Shown: positions 25,684-33,957 of the stretch, piece after piece
Layout of the letters: each line of letters begins with the position of its first letter
How positions within the stretch are numbered: position 1 is the first letter of the stretch
From: Deltaproteobacteria bacterium
GTDB taxonomy: Bacteria; Desulfobacterota; Desulfarculia; Adiutricales; Adiutricaceae
Length of the DNA stretch: 64,000 bases
Direction of reading: 5' to 3'
Assembly (NCBI GenBank): GCA_031273455.1
Contig: JAISRZ010000069.1
Location: forward strand, 34,579-98,578
The notes under the pieces: model-generated
Database searches by the model: none
The model's input: only the letters and a program-made list of their open reading frames with translations
What the model was told of the DNA's origin: nothing
Program-made: the position numbers and the translations under genes

Positions 25684-28407
25684 TTGTTAAAAAAGCTTCA
25701 TAATATTACGCTAGTTTTGCGGTTTATACTGTTATCTCTCGTTATTATAGTGGCTTTCACGGTAATTTCCTTCTTAGCGGTCGCCACGATCATTAAATGC
25801 CACCACGCCTGTTCCATTCTGTTGGACAGCACTATAAAAACCCACAACCTCACGGAAAGAGCGCGAGCTGATTTCTATCGCGCCGCGCATATCGCCGATA
25901 GCGTGATCCTAAATTCGCTCATAGGCGACCATGGCGAGGCGGAATCGCTTTTTAAAGAATTCAATGTTTCCACCGAGGCGCTGGGCCGGGATTTTGACGA
26001 AATTATCGCCCTAATTGAAAAAGACCCATTTGTCGACAAATCCATCGCCAAAGAATTGCTTGACAAGATGAGCGCCGCCAAAAAACAGATGATTAGCCAA
26101 TATTTTCCCGAAATCGCCCAGATTTATTTCGAGATAAAGGTCGACCGCGACGCTGACGTTTCCAGCGCGGCTAAAGTCGCTAGAACCCGGCTTTCGGAGA
26201 TCGCGGAAACCGTCCTGACCGTCGCCTCAGGCATAGAAACAGCCGGAGCCGAGGCTTACGCGAATTACGTTGACTATCTCTTGGCCCAGATCCGCCAACT
26301 TAGAAATTTTATTATCGCCTCAATTATAGCCTCCTTTATTTTACTTCTGCCGCTTCTCATTCTTATCAAAAAACCCATCAAAGACGCGCAACTTATCCTC
26401 CAAAAAGTCAAAGAAGGACAATTCATTGACCTCCGCTCACCCTATAAAAACGAGATCGCCATTTTGCTCAACGATGTCGCCGAGATCATAGATCGCTACA
26501 AAGAGGCTCTGGACGAAAAAGAAACCATGCGCCTGGAGGCGGTTAAAGCTAACGAGTCGAAATCCCGTTTTTTGGCGACTATGTCTCACGAGATTCGCAC
26601 CCCGATGAACGCCGTAATCGGTATAACCGAGATGGAGCTTATCCGCGAAAACGTCCCGAAGAGCCTGGCCGACTCATTGGGCAAGATACGGGCCAGCGGT
26701 CATGTTTTACTGGGCATAATCAACGATTTGCTCGATCTTTCCAAAATAGAGACCGGTAAGCTCGAGCTAATCCCGGGCGAGTACGATTTGCCCAGCCTCA
26801 TTAACGACACCGCCCAGCTTAACATTATCCGCATTGGCTCAAAGCCGCTTGAGTTCGCCCTGGAAGTGGATCCTTCCGTGCCCGCGTCGCTCATCGGCGA
26901 CTCCCTTCGCATAAAGCAGATTCTAAATAACATTCTTTCCAACGCTTTCAAGTACACTGAACGTGGCCAAGTGACCATGGCGGTCGCCTTTACCCCTAAC
27001 GAGTCGGGCGATAATGGCCTTCTAACTTTCCGGGTGACCGACACGGGCCAAGGCATGAGCCAAGAGGACGTGGCCCGCTTATTTGAGGAGTATTCGCGTT
27101 TTAACCAGGGCCTAAACCGCGACACCGAAGGAACCGGGCTGGGCATGGCCATAACTCAAAAACTGACTTCCATGATGAAAGGCTCCATCGCGGTCAAAAG
27201 CCAGCCCGGTCGCGGCAGCGAGTTTACCGTCTCGCTACCGCAGCTGACCGTTCGCGACTCAAATGTTATAGGTCAGGAACTGGCCGAGCGACTTAGTAAG
27301 TTTACATATTTAGACAATAATTTTGATAAAAACCTCCTCTTTAAAAGAAATTATATGCCATACGGCTCCGTGCTCGTGGTGGACGACCTGGAAAGCAACC
27401 TATTCGTGGCCCAAGGGCTGATGGCGCCCTATGGTTTAAAAATTGAGGCGGTCACTAACGGGCGCTCCGCCTTGGATAGGGTCCGGGCTGGCGAAGTGTA
27501 CGATGTCATATTTCTTGACCATATGATGCCCGAAATGGACGGCCTAGAAACCATTGGCCGGATTCGAGAGCTGGGGTACACCGCGCCGATTATCGCCCTG
27601 ACCGCTAACGCCATCTCGGGCAACGACAAAATGTTTCGCGAGCATGGCTTCGATGGCTTTATCTCCAAGCCCATTGATCTGCGCCTTTTAGACGCCACGC
27701 TAAACGCTTACGTGGCCCATCGGCGTCCTCATGAGGCTAAGCTCCCTGAAAGCCCCGGAACGACCGAGTTGGCTAGCGAGGCCCTCGCCCCGGATTCCAC
27801 CCCCTTACCCGAGATCGAGGGCCTGGACGTCGCCGTTGGCCTGGCCCGGATTGGTGGGTCCCGGAGCCGATACCTGGATTTGCTGGAAGTCTTCCTCCGC
27901 GACGCGAATGGCGACTTAGCCATTTTGGCGACCGTTCCAGACGATCCTTCGCTGACCTTTTTCACCACGCGGGTCCACGCGTTAAAAAGCGCCCTGGCCA
28001 ACATTGGCGCGGAGGCCCTTTCGGAAAGCTCGGCCTTATTGGAGAAAGCCGGTCGCGAAAGCGACTTTTTGACGCTCAAAGGAAAACTCCCGCCGTTCCA
28101 CGCGGAGCTGACGGCGCTTTTAGGCCGGATTTCTGAAAACGTGGCCCAGTTCCGGGCCGGGGGTTCCGAGCCTCCTTTCGAGCCAGGCGTCGCCGATTCT
28201 TTAACGCGTTTGCTGGAGGCCCTAAAGGAGAAGGACACGGAAGCGATAGACGATAACCTAGCCCAACTGCGAGCCTGGCCTCTGGCCCCCAAAGACAGCC
28301 AAGTCGTCTCGGAAATCGCGGACTCTATTTTGGTCGCCGATTTTCAGCGGGCCATGGACAGTCTTCTCGCCTGGCGTAGTTCTTTTAATGGGAAAAACGC
28401 TCAATAA
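25684..28407 (+). CDS. Hybrid sensor histidine kinase 5 (four-helix-bundle sensor, HisKA, HATPase, receiver, Hpt)
   Basis: It starts with TTG, supported by GAGGAG 9 bases upstream. A membrane segment (about 10-35) is followed by an all-helical extracytoplasmic sensor resembling the four-helix bundles of chemoreceptors. A second membrane segment (about 205-227, IIASIIASFILLLPLLILI) leads into a HAMP-like linker. The transmitter has His302 in [15 protein letters not shown], then NILSNAFKY, DTGQGMS and GTGLGMAI boxes. The receiver has DD in SVLVVDDLESN and Asp612 in IFLDHMMPEMDG. The Hpt has His765 in RVHALKSALANIG, and the shared post-Hpt module follows (IADSILVADFQRA). It is the most diverged of the five: its DNA is more GC-rich and its receiver is not near-identical to those of kinases 3 and 4. 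Signal unknown. Confidence 0.92.
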   Translation: MLKKLHNITLVLRFILLSLVIIVAFTVISFLAVATIIKCHHACSILLDSTIKTHNLTERARADFYRAAHIADSVILNSLIGDHGEAESLFKEFNVSTEALGRDFDEIIALIEKDPFVDKSIAKELLDKMSAAKKQMISQYFPEIAQIYFEIKVDRDADVSSAAKVARTRLSEIAETVLTVASGIETAGAEAYANYVDYLLAQIRQLRNFIIASIIASFILLLPLLILIKKPIKDAQLILQKVKEGQFIDLRSPYKNEIAILLNDVAEIIDRYKEALDEKETMRLEAVKANESKSRFLATMSHEIRTPMNAVIGITEMELIRENVPKSLADSLGKIRASGHVLLGIINDLLDLSKIETGKLELIPGEYDLPSLINDTAQLNIIRIGSKPLEFALEVDPSVPASLIGDSLRIKQILNNILSNAFKYTERGQVTMAVAFTPNESGDNGLLTFRVTDTGQGMSQEDVARLFEEYSRFNQGLNRDTEGTGLGMAITQKLTSMMKGSIAVKSQPGRGSEFTVSLPQLTVRDSNVIGQELAERLSKFTYLDNNFDKNLLFKRNYMPYGSVLVVDDLESNLFVAQGLMAPYGLKIEAVTNGRSALDRVRAGEVYDVIFLDHMMPEMDGLETIGRIRELGYTAPIIALTANAISGNDKMFREHGFDGFISKPIDLRLLDATLNAYVAHRRPHEAKLPESPGTTELASEALAPDSTPLPEIEGLDVAVGLARIGGSRSRYLDLLEVFLRDANGDLAILATVPDDPSLTFFTTRVHALKSALANIGAEALSESSALLEKAGRESDFLTLKGKLPPFHAELTALLGRISENVAQFRAGGSEPPFEPGVADSLTRLLEALKEKDTEAIDDNLAQLRAWPLAPKDSQVVSEIADSILVADFQRAMDSLLAWRSSFNGKNAQ

Positions 28408-29032
28408 TTAAACTATTATAACTATTCAGGTGGCTAGACCGGGAGATTCACTGGCCAAACTCCAGTTCAGACTGTCTTGACTAAAATGAATGGCGATAAC
28501 CCCGTCAATCACTTTCGGGGGCTTGGGATCTAACGCCATCTGAGGCTATCGGCCAAAGCCTTTGGTCTTAATGATTTTTTTGGGCGAGATATAGAGACCT
28601 TTCGCCCCAAAGACCTGGCCCGCTTGACACCGCCCCTTAGCCCGGACCAGCCCTGAGGCCTAAAATTTAGGCCCTTGAACCACCTTCCGTCAATAACGCT
28701 TCAAAAATCGCTATTAAAAGACAAAAACAAAAAAACAGCTTATAACAAAAAAATTAACGCTTTATTATTGAAAATAGTCTTAGGAAGGCGACTGGAAAGG
28801 AGTTTAAATAGACTAAGGTAGATAGGTAGCGCGGTGGCTAAGGCGAGCTTAAAGAAACCTTCAGAAGGGTTTAGGACCTTCAGGAGCTTAAAGAAGGGGC
28901 CAGAGGATAGGGCGGCGATAACCCGTAAAAACGGCTCTTTAGCCCGCGAAACCCTGGGTAAGGGATTTAACAGCCTCCCAGCCCGAGAAAAGGCCAGGGC
29001 CCCGGGTTTTCCCGCGTTTTTCCGGCTATTAA
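28408..29032. other. Gap after the kinase cluster without a credible gene
   Basis: An 80-codon basic ORF (28834-29076) overlaps the PilZ-like gene on the other strand and shows no recognisable domain, so I do not call it. No terminator with a clear T-run was found. Confidence 0.45.
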
Positions 29033-29581
29033 TCAGACATTTTCCCGGCGCCGCCGGATCTCTTCCCGCTGTTTAGTGAAGATCCACTGGACTATCTCGT
29101 TCTGGTCGCTCCAGAGGATGTCCGTGAACTCAAACCCATACATGTGGGGCTCGCCCGAGGTGTTCTCATCCTGGCCCAATATCCGGACGATCCGACCGAG
29201 GATGTCCATCATCCGGCCATCCGAGTAGGGTAGGCACAGCCCGATCTCCAGGTAAGTCCCAATGGGGTAGTCGATGTAATGGCCAAAGGCTAAGCCAAAC
29301 TCCGAGATGTCCTGGACCATGGCCTGGTTAAGATAGTTCTTGCGGGCGCTGGTCTCGGCCATGATGCTTAAGATCAAGGAGAGCTTCCGGTCTATCCTGG
29401 CCAGGAGGATCTGGGACTCGCTTTTGAGGTTAGGCACCGGCTCAGCGTCGACCGCCGCCAGCTTTTTGACGGTGGAGTCTTGGCCCCGGATATAATCCCC
29501 GGGCTTATCCAAGACATTAAAAAGCATCTGGGTCGGCATAACCGCCCGTAAGCCTTTCCTCTTCTCATCACTGGACGACAT
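29033..29581 (-). CDS. PilZ-like domain protein
   Basis: The C-terminal ~95 residues resemble a PilZ c-di-GMP receptor domain: VQDISEFGLAFGHY contains the D-x-S-x-x-G motif, followed by PIGTYLEIGLCLP, ILGRIVRIL, YGFEFTDI and the usual terminal helix with QREEIRRRRE. The RxxxR motif that normally precedes D-x-S-x-x-G by about 25-30 residues is not in place. Only a distant RKGLR near the N-terminus and a lone Arg in SARKNYL are seen, so nucleotide binding is uncertain. I take the ATG at 29581 (GAGGA 8 bases upstream) rather than the track start at 29596. It overlaps the end of the GGDEF gene by 14 bases, so the two are co-transcribed and the PilZ-like protein is a probable effector of that cyclase. 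Confidence 0.7.
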   Translation of the reverse strand: MSSSDEKRKGLRAVMPTQMLFNVLDKPGDYIRGQDSTVKKLAAVDAEPVPNLKSESQILLARIDRKLSLILSIMAETSARKNYLNQAMVQDISEFGLAFGHYIDYPIGTYLEIGLCLPYSDGRMMDILGRIVRILGQDENTSGEPHMYGFEFTDILWSDQNEIVQWIFTKQREEIRRRRENV

Positions 29582-30875
29582 AGCGCTGGTCCTCAACTTT
29601 GCTTGTTCCCGGCAGATCAGCTAATGACTTAATAGTGTCCCGCCCAGAGCGTTTAGCTAGATACATAGCCTGGTCGCTCCAGTATACCAAATCAGCCGGG
29701 CTTTTGATCAAAAAATGCCCAATATCGGCGATTCCCTGACTAATTGTTAGCCGAACCCCCGGCAAACCCTCGGGGATGAGGCTGGCGGCCAAGGCTTCCT
29801 TTAAGCGGTCGGCCAGGACCAAAGCCTGCTCCAGCTCGGTCCGGGGCAGAAGGATAGCGAACTCCTCCCCGCCGATCCGGGCGGACACGTCCCCAGCCCG
29901 GGTGACCGAGACAATGGTGTCGGCCAGCCACTTTAAAAACCCGTCCCCAGTCTGGTGGCCAAAGGTGTCATTGACCTTCTTGAAGTGGTCCAGATCCAGG
30001 ATGATTAAGGACAAAGGGCTGGAGTGGCGCTGGCTTAACCGGAACTCCCGGTCTAGCTGCTCCATAAAAATCCGGCGGTTAAAGAGCCCAGTTAAGGGGT
30101 CTCTGGAGGCCATCCGCACCGCTTGCTCGTAATTTAAGACTTGGCTCAAAAACATCGATCCCACCCATTGTAGCTCATGAAGAATTAGAGGATCGAGCTC
30201 CTCTAAGGCCTTCTGGCTGGAAAAACATAACCTTAAGGAGGCCAAAGACCGGCCCCGCCAGGGCATCTCCAAGGTCACCTCAAACCCGCCGGGCTTGGGG
30301 TCCGGCCCCGAGGTCTGTCGAACGGCTTGGGAAAAAGGATCCCCCGCCCAGATTTCCGAATGCGTGGCCCCGGTTAAAGCCCTAGCCGTTCGGGCCAAGG
30401 ACTCCAATAAGGGTCCGAGCCCTTGGTGACCAGCCAGGTTCCGGTATAGAACCAGACTCTTTTCCTCTGGGGTCCCCGTTAGCCCGGGGAAATACTTCGA
30501 GGAGTCGCCAGCCCCAATCAACCGGCCCACGGCTAGCCGTAAGCGGTCGGGGTTAACCGGCCGAGCCAAGACCGTGTAAACCCCTTGGGCCACCCAGTCC
30601 AAAGCCTCGTCCAAAGCCGGGCGATCGGCTAAGACAATGACCCGGGCCGCGAGGTTAGTGAGCTCCACGCTCTCCAAAAGTTTGACCGGGCTCTCTAAGC
30701 CCTTAAGGTCGTTGGCTAAGATGATTAAAAAAGGCCGAGCCTCAGCGATTAAGGCCAGTCCGTCCTCTAAACTCTCGGCCCACAGGATGCCAAAGCCAAA
30801 GGGCCGTAAAGCCCGAGCCACCCGAGGCAGGTTTTTGGGATCCTCATCCAGAACGACTACGTTAGTTTGTCTCAT
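29568..30875 (-). CDS. GGDEF diguanylate cyclase with degenerate receiver
   Basis: Residues about 1-125 have a receiver-like sequence (VVVLDEDPKNL...). The phospho-Asp position in FLIILANDLKG aligns with Ala, the conserved Thr is replaced (VIVLADRP), and KP is RP (VLARPV), so phosphorylation is unlikely. A middle region of about 130 residues has no clear family. The C-terminal GGDEF domain is complete: DPLTGLFNRRIF, LDLDHFKKVNDTFGH, and the active-site GGEEF. Five residues before GGEEF lies RAGD, an intact RxxD inhibitory site, so the enzyme should make c-di-GMP and be product-inhibited. I prefer the ATG at 30875; the track uses a GTG at 30884. Its stop overlaps the PilZ-like gene. Confidence 0.88.
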   Translation of the reverse strand: MRQTNVVVLDEDPKNLPRVARALRPFGFGILWAESLEDGLALIAEARPFLIILANDLKGLESPVKLLESVELTNLAARVIVLADRPALDEALDWVAQGVYTVLARPVNPDRLRLAVGRLIGAGDSSKYFPGLTGTPEEKSLVLYRNLAGHQGLGPLLESLARTARALTGATHSEIWAGDPFSQAVRQTSGPDPKPGGFEVTLEMPWRGRSLASLRLCFSSQKALEELDPLILHELQWVGSMFLSQVLNYEQAVRMASRDPLTGLFNRRIFMEQLDREFRLSQRHSSPLSLIILDLDHFKKVNDTFGHQTGDGFLKWLADTIVSVTRAGDVSARIGGEEFAILLPRTELEQALVLADRLKEALAASLIPEGLPGVRLTISQGIADIGHFLIKSPADLVYWSDQAMYLAKRSGRDTIKSLADLPGTSKVEDQRYVVQ

Positions 30876-31408
30876 TGGCCTCACCGCCCTTGTGAAATAG
30901 GTTTACTCAAAACCGCGAGCTTAGTTTAAGCACGTTCCATGCCAAATTTCTGAGGGTTTTATGAATACTCGTTTAGGTTTTGAAACTAACCGTTTTATAT
31001 ATATCTAAACAACAAAAACACCATACCCCGACCCCTTGGGGAGCGGGATTTGCCGAGCGGCTTAGGGTCTTAGGCGGCTTAATTTTCCGTAAAAACCCCA
31101 ACGGCCTAAAGCCCCAAAACTCACCTCGCCCTTAGGTCGCCCTTAAGGGATTCTCTAACCCTAACCTACGGATTTTATTAGATATCCCGCGGTCAGCTTA
31201 ACCAAATCCAAGGAGATCTATCAGCTCTATCCGTCCCTAACTTTAAGGTTTTTGGCGTTTGGGGCCGAAGCGGTTAAAATGGCCCCCTGCGCAAAGGCTC
31301 GCTCTAAAACTTTATCGGCTCAAAAGAGCTAACATCTTAATTTCACTAGGTATTTTTCTAGGATAAGCTAAAATTAGGCGATCATAACGCCCTTAAGGCG
31401 GGTAAATT
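30876..31408. other. Divergent intergenic region between the GGDEF gene and dtd
   Basis: No gene is seen. It must hold the promoters of the two divergent units, but I could not pick a convincing -35/-10 pair. Confidence 0.5.
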
Positions 31409-31873
31409 GTGAAAGTTCTTATACAGAGAGTGACTGAAGCCAAGGTGGTCGTGGACGAAAAAACCGTGGGGGCCATCAATTTAGGGCTCTTGGTTTTACT
31501 GGGCGTGGGTCAAGGGGATGGGCCGAAAGAGGCGGATTGGTTGGCGGAGAAGATCGTTAACTTAAGGATCTTTGGCGACGCTAAGGGGCGCATGAACCTT
31601 AGTTTACTCGACGTTAAAGGCGGCGTCCTTTTGGTCAGCCAGTTCACCTTGGAGGGCGACTGCCAAAAGGGGCGGCGGCCGAGCTATGGGAAAGCCGCCC
31701 CCCCGGAGATAGCCGAAAAACTGTATCAATACTTGGGCCAGAAGTTAAGCGAGTCCGTCCCGGTGGAGTACGGGGTCTTTGGGGCCCATATGATGGTTAC
31801 CTTAGTTAACGATGGCCCAGTGACCTTTATGGTGGAAAAGAACCCCACCTTAGGTCCATTCGCCGCTAACTAA
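31409..31873 (+). CDS. dtd: D-aminoacyl-tRNA deacylase
   Basis: The 154 residues match Dtd over its full usual length (about 145-150). The start [16 protein letters not shown], the catalytic-pocket motif SQFTL ([21 protein letters not shown]), and the C-terminal [10 protein letters not shown] (the Gly-cisPro region) are all present. The enzyme hydrolyses D-amino acids, and glycine mischarged on tRNAAla, from tRNA in the cytoplasm, protecting translation. It starts with GTG after an AAGGCGGG sequence. Its end overlaps the convergent fliE gene by 4 bases, so the two transcripts must run into each other. Confidence 0.96.
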   Translation: MKVLIQRVTEAKVVVDEKTVGAINLGLLVLLGVGQGDGPKEADWLAEKIVNLRIFGDAKGRMNLSLLDVKGGVLLVSQFTLEGDCQKGRRPSYGKAAPPEIAEKLYQYLGQKLSESVPVEYGVFGAHMMVTLVNDGPVTFMVEKNPTLGPFAAN

Positions 31874-32160
31874 AATTGCATTCTCATGATCTCTTGGTAG
31901 GCGTTTAAGACCTTGTTCCGGACCTGGGTTAGCATCTTAAAGGAGGTCTCGGCCTTACTCATGGACAATAGGGTCTCATGGATGTTGCCGTTCCGACCGG
32001 TGGCCAGCTCCTCCATGGCGGTCTTGGCCTTAAATTGCAGATTATTGGTGTTTAAAACCGTGGCCTTTAAGTGATCCTCAAAACCCGGCCGGGGGTCATT
32101 TTTTTTGACCCCGGTCATTTCCAAGGGGACGGAATTACTTGGTTTAATTGACTCAATCAT
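31870..32160 (-). CDS. fliE: Flagellar hook-basal body protein FliE
   Basis: This 96-residue protein has the FliE length and C-terminal signature [15 protein letters not shown], preceded by [22 protein letters not shown]. FliE forms the junction between the MS ring and the proximal rod of the flagellar basal body. It follows flgC by 43 bases in the order flgB-flgC-fliE, the standard arrangement, and is the last gene of this fragment. The rest of the usual operon (fliF onward) is absent: the next gene is the convergent dtd. So the rod genes are separated from the main flagellar cluster in this genome. Confidence 0.95.
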   Translation of the reverse strand: MIESIKPSNSVPLEMTGVKKNDPRPGFEDHLKATVLNTNNLQFKAKTAMEELATGRNGNIHETLLSMSKAETSFKMLTQVRNKVLNAYQEIMRMQF

Positions 32161-32203
32161 AAGCTAACCTATACGCCATTAGAGGGTAATGGGTCCATTA
32201 ACC

Positions 32204-32638
32204 CTAACGGAGAAGATCCAAGGACTTTAGGGCCATGTTCTGGGCGGCGGTGGCGGCGGTGATATTGGCCTCGTAACTCCGTTTGGCCGAGATCATGTCC
32301 ACCATTTCCTGGACCACGTTGATGTTGGGGTTTAAGACGTAGCCAAACTCATCGGCGTCCGGGTGACTGGGGTCGAAGACCAGTTTAAAATCCCGGCGGT
32401 CCTCCATGATCTCCCGCACTTGGCAATCCTGAAGCTGGCTATCCAAACGGGGCCTAGAGCCCCTAGCCCCGCTAAAGTAGGAGGCCGTCTCAAAAATCGG
32501 GACTTTCCGGCGGTAAGGGCCGCCATCCGGGGTCCTAGTGGTGTTCATGTGGCTTAGGTTCATGGCCACGAGATTCATTCTTTGGCGCTGGCTAGTCAAA
32601 CCGGACTGGCTAATGTCCATGGAGTTCAGAAAATCCAT
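32204..32638 (-). CDS. flgC: Flagellar basal-body rod protein FlgC
   Basis: The track starts this ORF at 32662; the ATG at 32638 with GAGGTAAG about 6 bases before it is the better start, giving 144 residues and placing it 4 bases after the flgB stop. The N-terminus (FLNSMDISQSGLTSQRQRMNLVAMNLSHMNTTRTPDGGPYRRK) and the C-terminus (YVLNPNINVVQEMVDMISAKRSYEANITAATAAQNMALKSLDLLR) are textbook FlgC. Together with FlgB and others it builds the proximal rod of the flagellum in the periplasm. It is the middle gene of flgB-flgC-fliE. Confidence 0.96.
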   Translation of the reverse strand: MDFLNSMDISQSGLTSQRQRMNLVAMNLSHMNTTRTPDGGPYRRKVPIFETASYFSGARGSRPRLDSQLQDCQVREIMEDRRDFKLVFDPSHPDADEFGYVLNPNINVVQEMVDMISAKRSYEANITAATAAQNMALKSLDLLR

Positions 32639-32642
32639 AATC

Positions 32643-33083
32643 TTACCTCGAGCCGCCTTCACCGATGGCGTACTTTAAAGTGTCAAATTCCTTGGCCAGC
32701 ATCTGGACCGTGGCGTTGTAGATGAGCTGGTTCTTGGTCAGTAAGGTCATTTCCTGATCAATGTCCAGTTTATCGTCGTTATACTCATCCCAACCGTAGG
32801 GGGACATCCGCACGGCTTGGGCGGCCTTTTTAAAGGCGCTCTCACTGTCGCGGGTGGGAATGTGGGCTTGATTGGTTTGGCGAACGTCGAGCTGGTTGGG
32901 CCCCGCGGCCAAGTTTTGGGCTAAGACCTTCTCAAAATCCAAGTGCCGGGCCCGAAAGCCGGGGGTGTCCATGTTGGCGAGGTTAGTGGAGCTAAAGTCA
33001 TGGCGGGCTAGCCTTAGGCCTAAAGAGCCGCCCATGACGCCAAACTGGCTGGAAAAAAGGTTATGGTCAAATCCTTTAATCAT
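32643..33083 (-). CDS. flgB: Flagellar basal-body rod protein FlgB
   Basis: This 146-residue rod protein has the conserved N-terminal MGGSLGLRLARHDFSSTNLANMDTPGFRARHLDFEKVLAQ, with ANMDTPGF matching the family ANxxTPGY pattern. Its C-terminal helix (IDQEMTLLTKNQLIYNATVQMLAKEFDTLKYAIGEG) is typical too. A strong GGAGG ribosome site precedes the ATG. FlgB forms the rod base in the periplasm. It is the first gene of the flgB-flgC-fliE unit, about 90 bases downstream of the ABC transporter operon on the same strand. A promoter just before it is possible but was not identified with confidence. Confidence 0.96.
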   Translation of the reverse strand: MIKGFDHNLFSSQFGVMGGSLGLRLARHDFSSTNLANMDTPGFRARHLDFEKVLAQNLAAGPNQLDVRQTNQAHIPTRDSESAFKKAAQAVRMSPYGWDEYNDDKLDIDQEMTLLTKNQLIYNATVQMLAKEFDTLKYAIGEGGSR

Positions 33084-33174
33084 AAGGTCCTCCAGTCATT
33101 CCCCTTCGGGGAATCGACCGCGAACCAAAGGAAGCAAGAAATAGGCCAAGTTTTTAGGGGATTTTAAATTGAGG

Positions 33175-33957
33175 CTATTGGTCGCTTAAGGCCGGGTCGT
33201 CCCCGGCCGCTAAAAAGCTTTCTAAAAGGGTTTTAACGGTCAAATCCTTTTTTTCTTGGCCGGAGAACACCTTTAAGATCCGGCCCTCTTTCAGCATGAC
33301 CAGCCTTTGGCCGTATTCCACGGCCTGGGCCATGTTGTGGGTGATCATTAAAGTGGTGAGCCGCTCTTTTTCCACTAAATCCTGGGTTAAGCGCATGGTT
33401 AAGCTAGCGGTCCGAGGGTCTTGGGCCGCGGTGTGCTCATCTAGTAGCAAGAGCGAGGGTTTAACCAAGGTGGCCATGATTAAGGTTAAGGCTTGCCTTT
33501 GGCCCCCGGACAATAACCCCACTGGATCGTTTAACCGCTCCTCCAAGCTTAAACCCAAAGGAGCTAAGGCGGCCCGAAAGAGCTCTTTTTCCCCTGGGGC
33601 TATACCCCGCCGTAACCCCCTAACCTTCCCCCGACGGTGGGCCAAAGCCAAGTTTTCGGCCACTGACATGCTGGCGCAAGAGCCTAAAAGGGGATCTTGA
33701 AAGACCCGGCTGATTAATTTAGCCCGTTTATACTCTGGCCAAGAAGTGATGTCCTTCCCGTCTAAAACAATACTCCCGGCGTCCGGGATATAAGCCCCAG
33801 CCAAGCAACCAATCAAAGTGGATTTGCCCGACCCATTGGCCCCAATGATGGAGACCATCTCCCCCGGGTTAACCGTGAGATCCACCCCGGCCAAGGCTTG
33901 AACCTCGTTGGCGGCCCCTAAGCTAAAGGCTTTTTTTAAGCCAGTTATTTTAAGCAT
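33175..33957 (-). CDS. ABC transporter ATP-binding protein (TrpXYZ-type importer)
   Basis: This is a complete ABC ATPase of 260 residues: Walker A GANGSGKST, Q-loop in RVFQDPLLGS, signature LLSGGQRQALTL, Walker B LLLLDEHTA, and H-loop MITHNMAQ. It energises import with the permease and the solute-binding protein encoded upstream. The three genes overlap head to tail (8 bases here, 4 bases between the other two), so they form one operon. Operons of this make-up are annotated as TrpXYZ-type transporters for tryptophan or related substrates in several bacteria. The substrate here is not established. The EH after the Walker B Asp keeps the catalytic Glu. Confidence 0.92.
   Translation of the reverse strand: MLKITGLKKAFSLGAANEVQALAGVDLTVNPGEMVSIIGANGSGKSTLIGCLAGAYIPDAGSIVLDGKDITSWPEYKRAKLISRVFQDPLLGSCASMSVAENLALAHRRGKVRGLRRGIAPGEKELFRAALAPLGLSLEERLNDPVGLLSGGQRQALTLIMATLVKPSLLLLDEHTAAQDPRTASLTMRLTQDLVEKERLTTLMITHNMAQAVEYGQRLVMLKEGRILKVFSGQEKKDLTVKTLLESFLAAGDDPALSDQ

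Noticed and set aside
28834-29076. 80-codon basic ORF after the kinase cluster
   Set aside because: Overlaps the end of the PilZ-like gene and lacks a recognisable fold or ribosome site.
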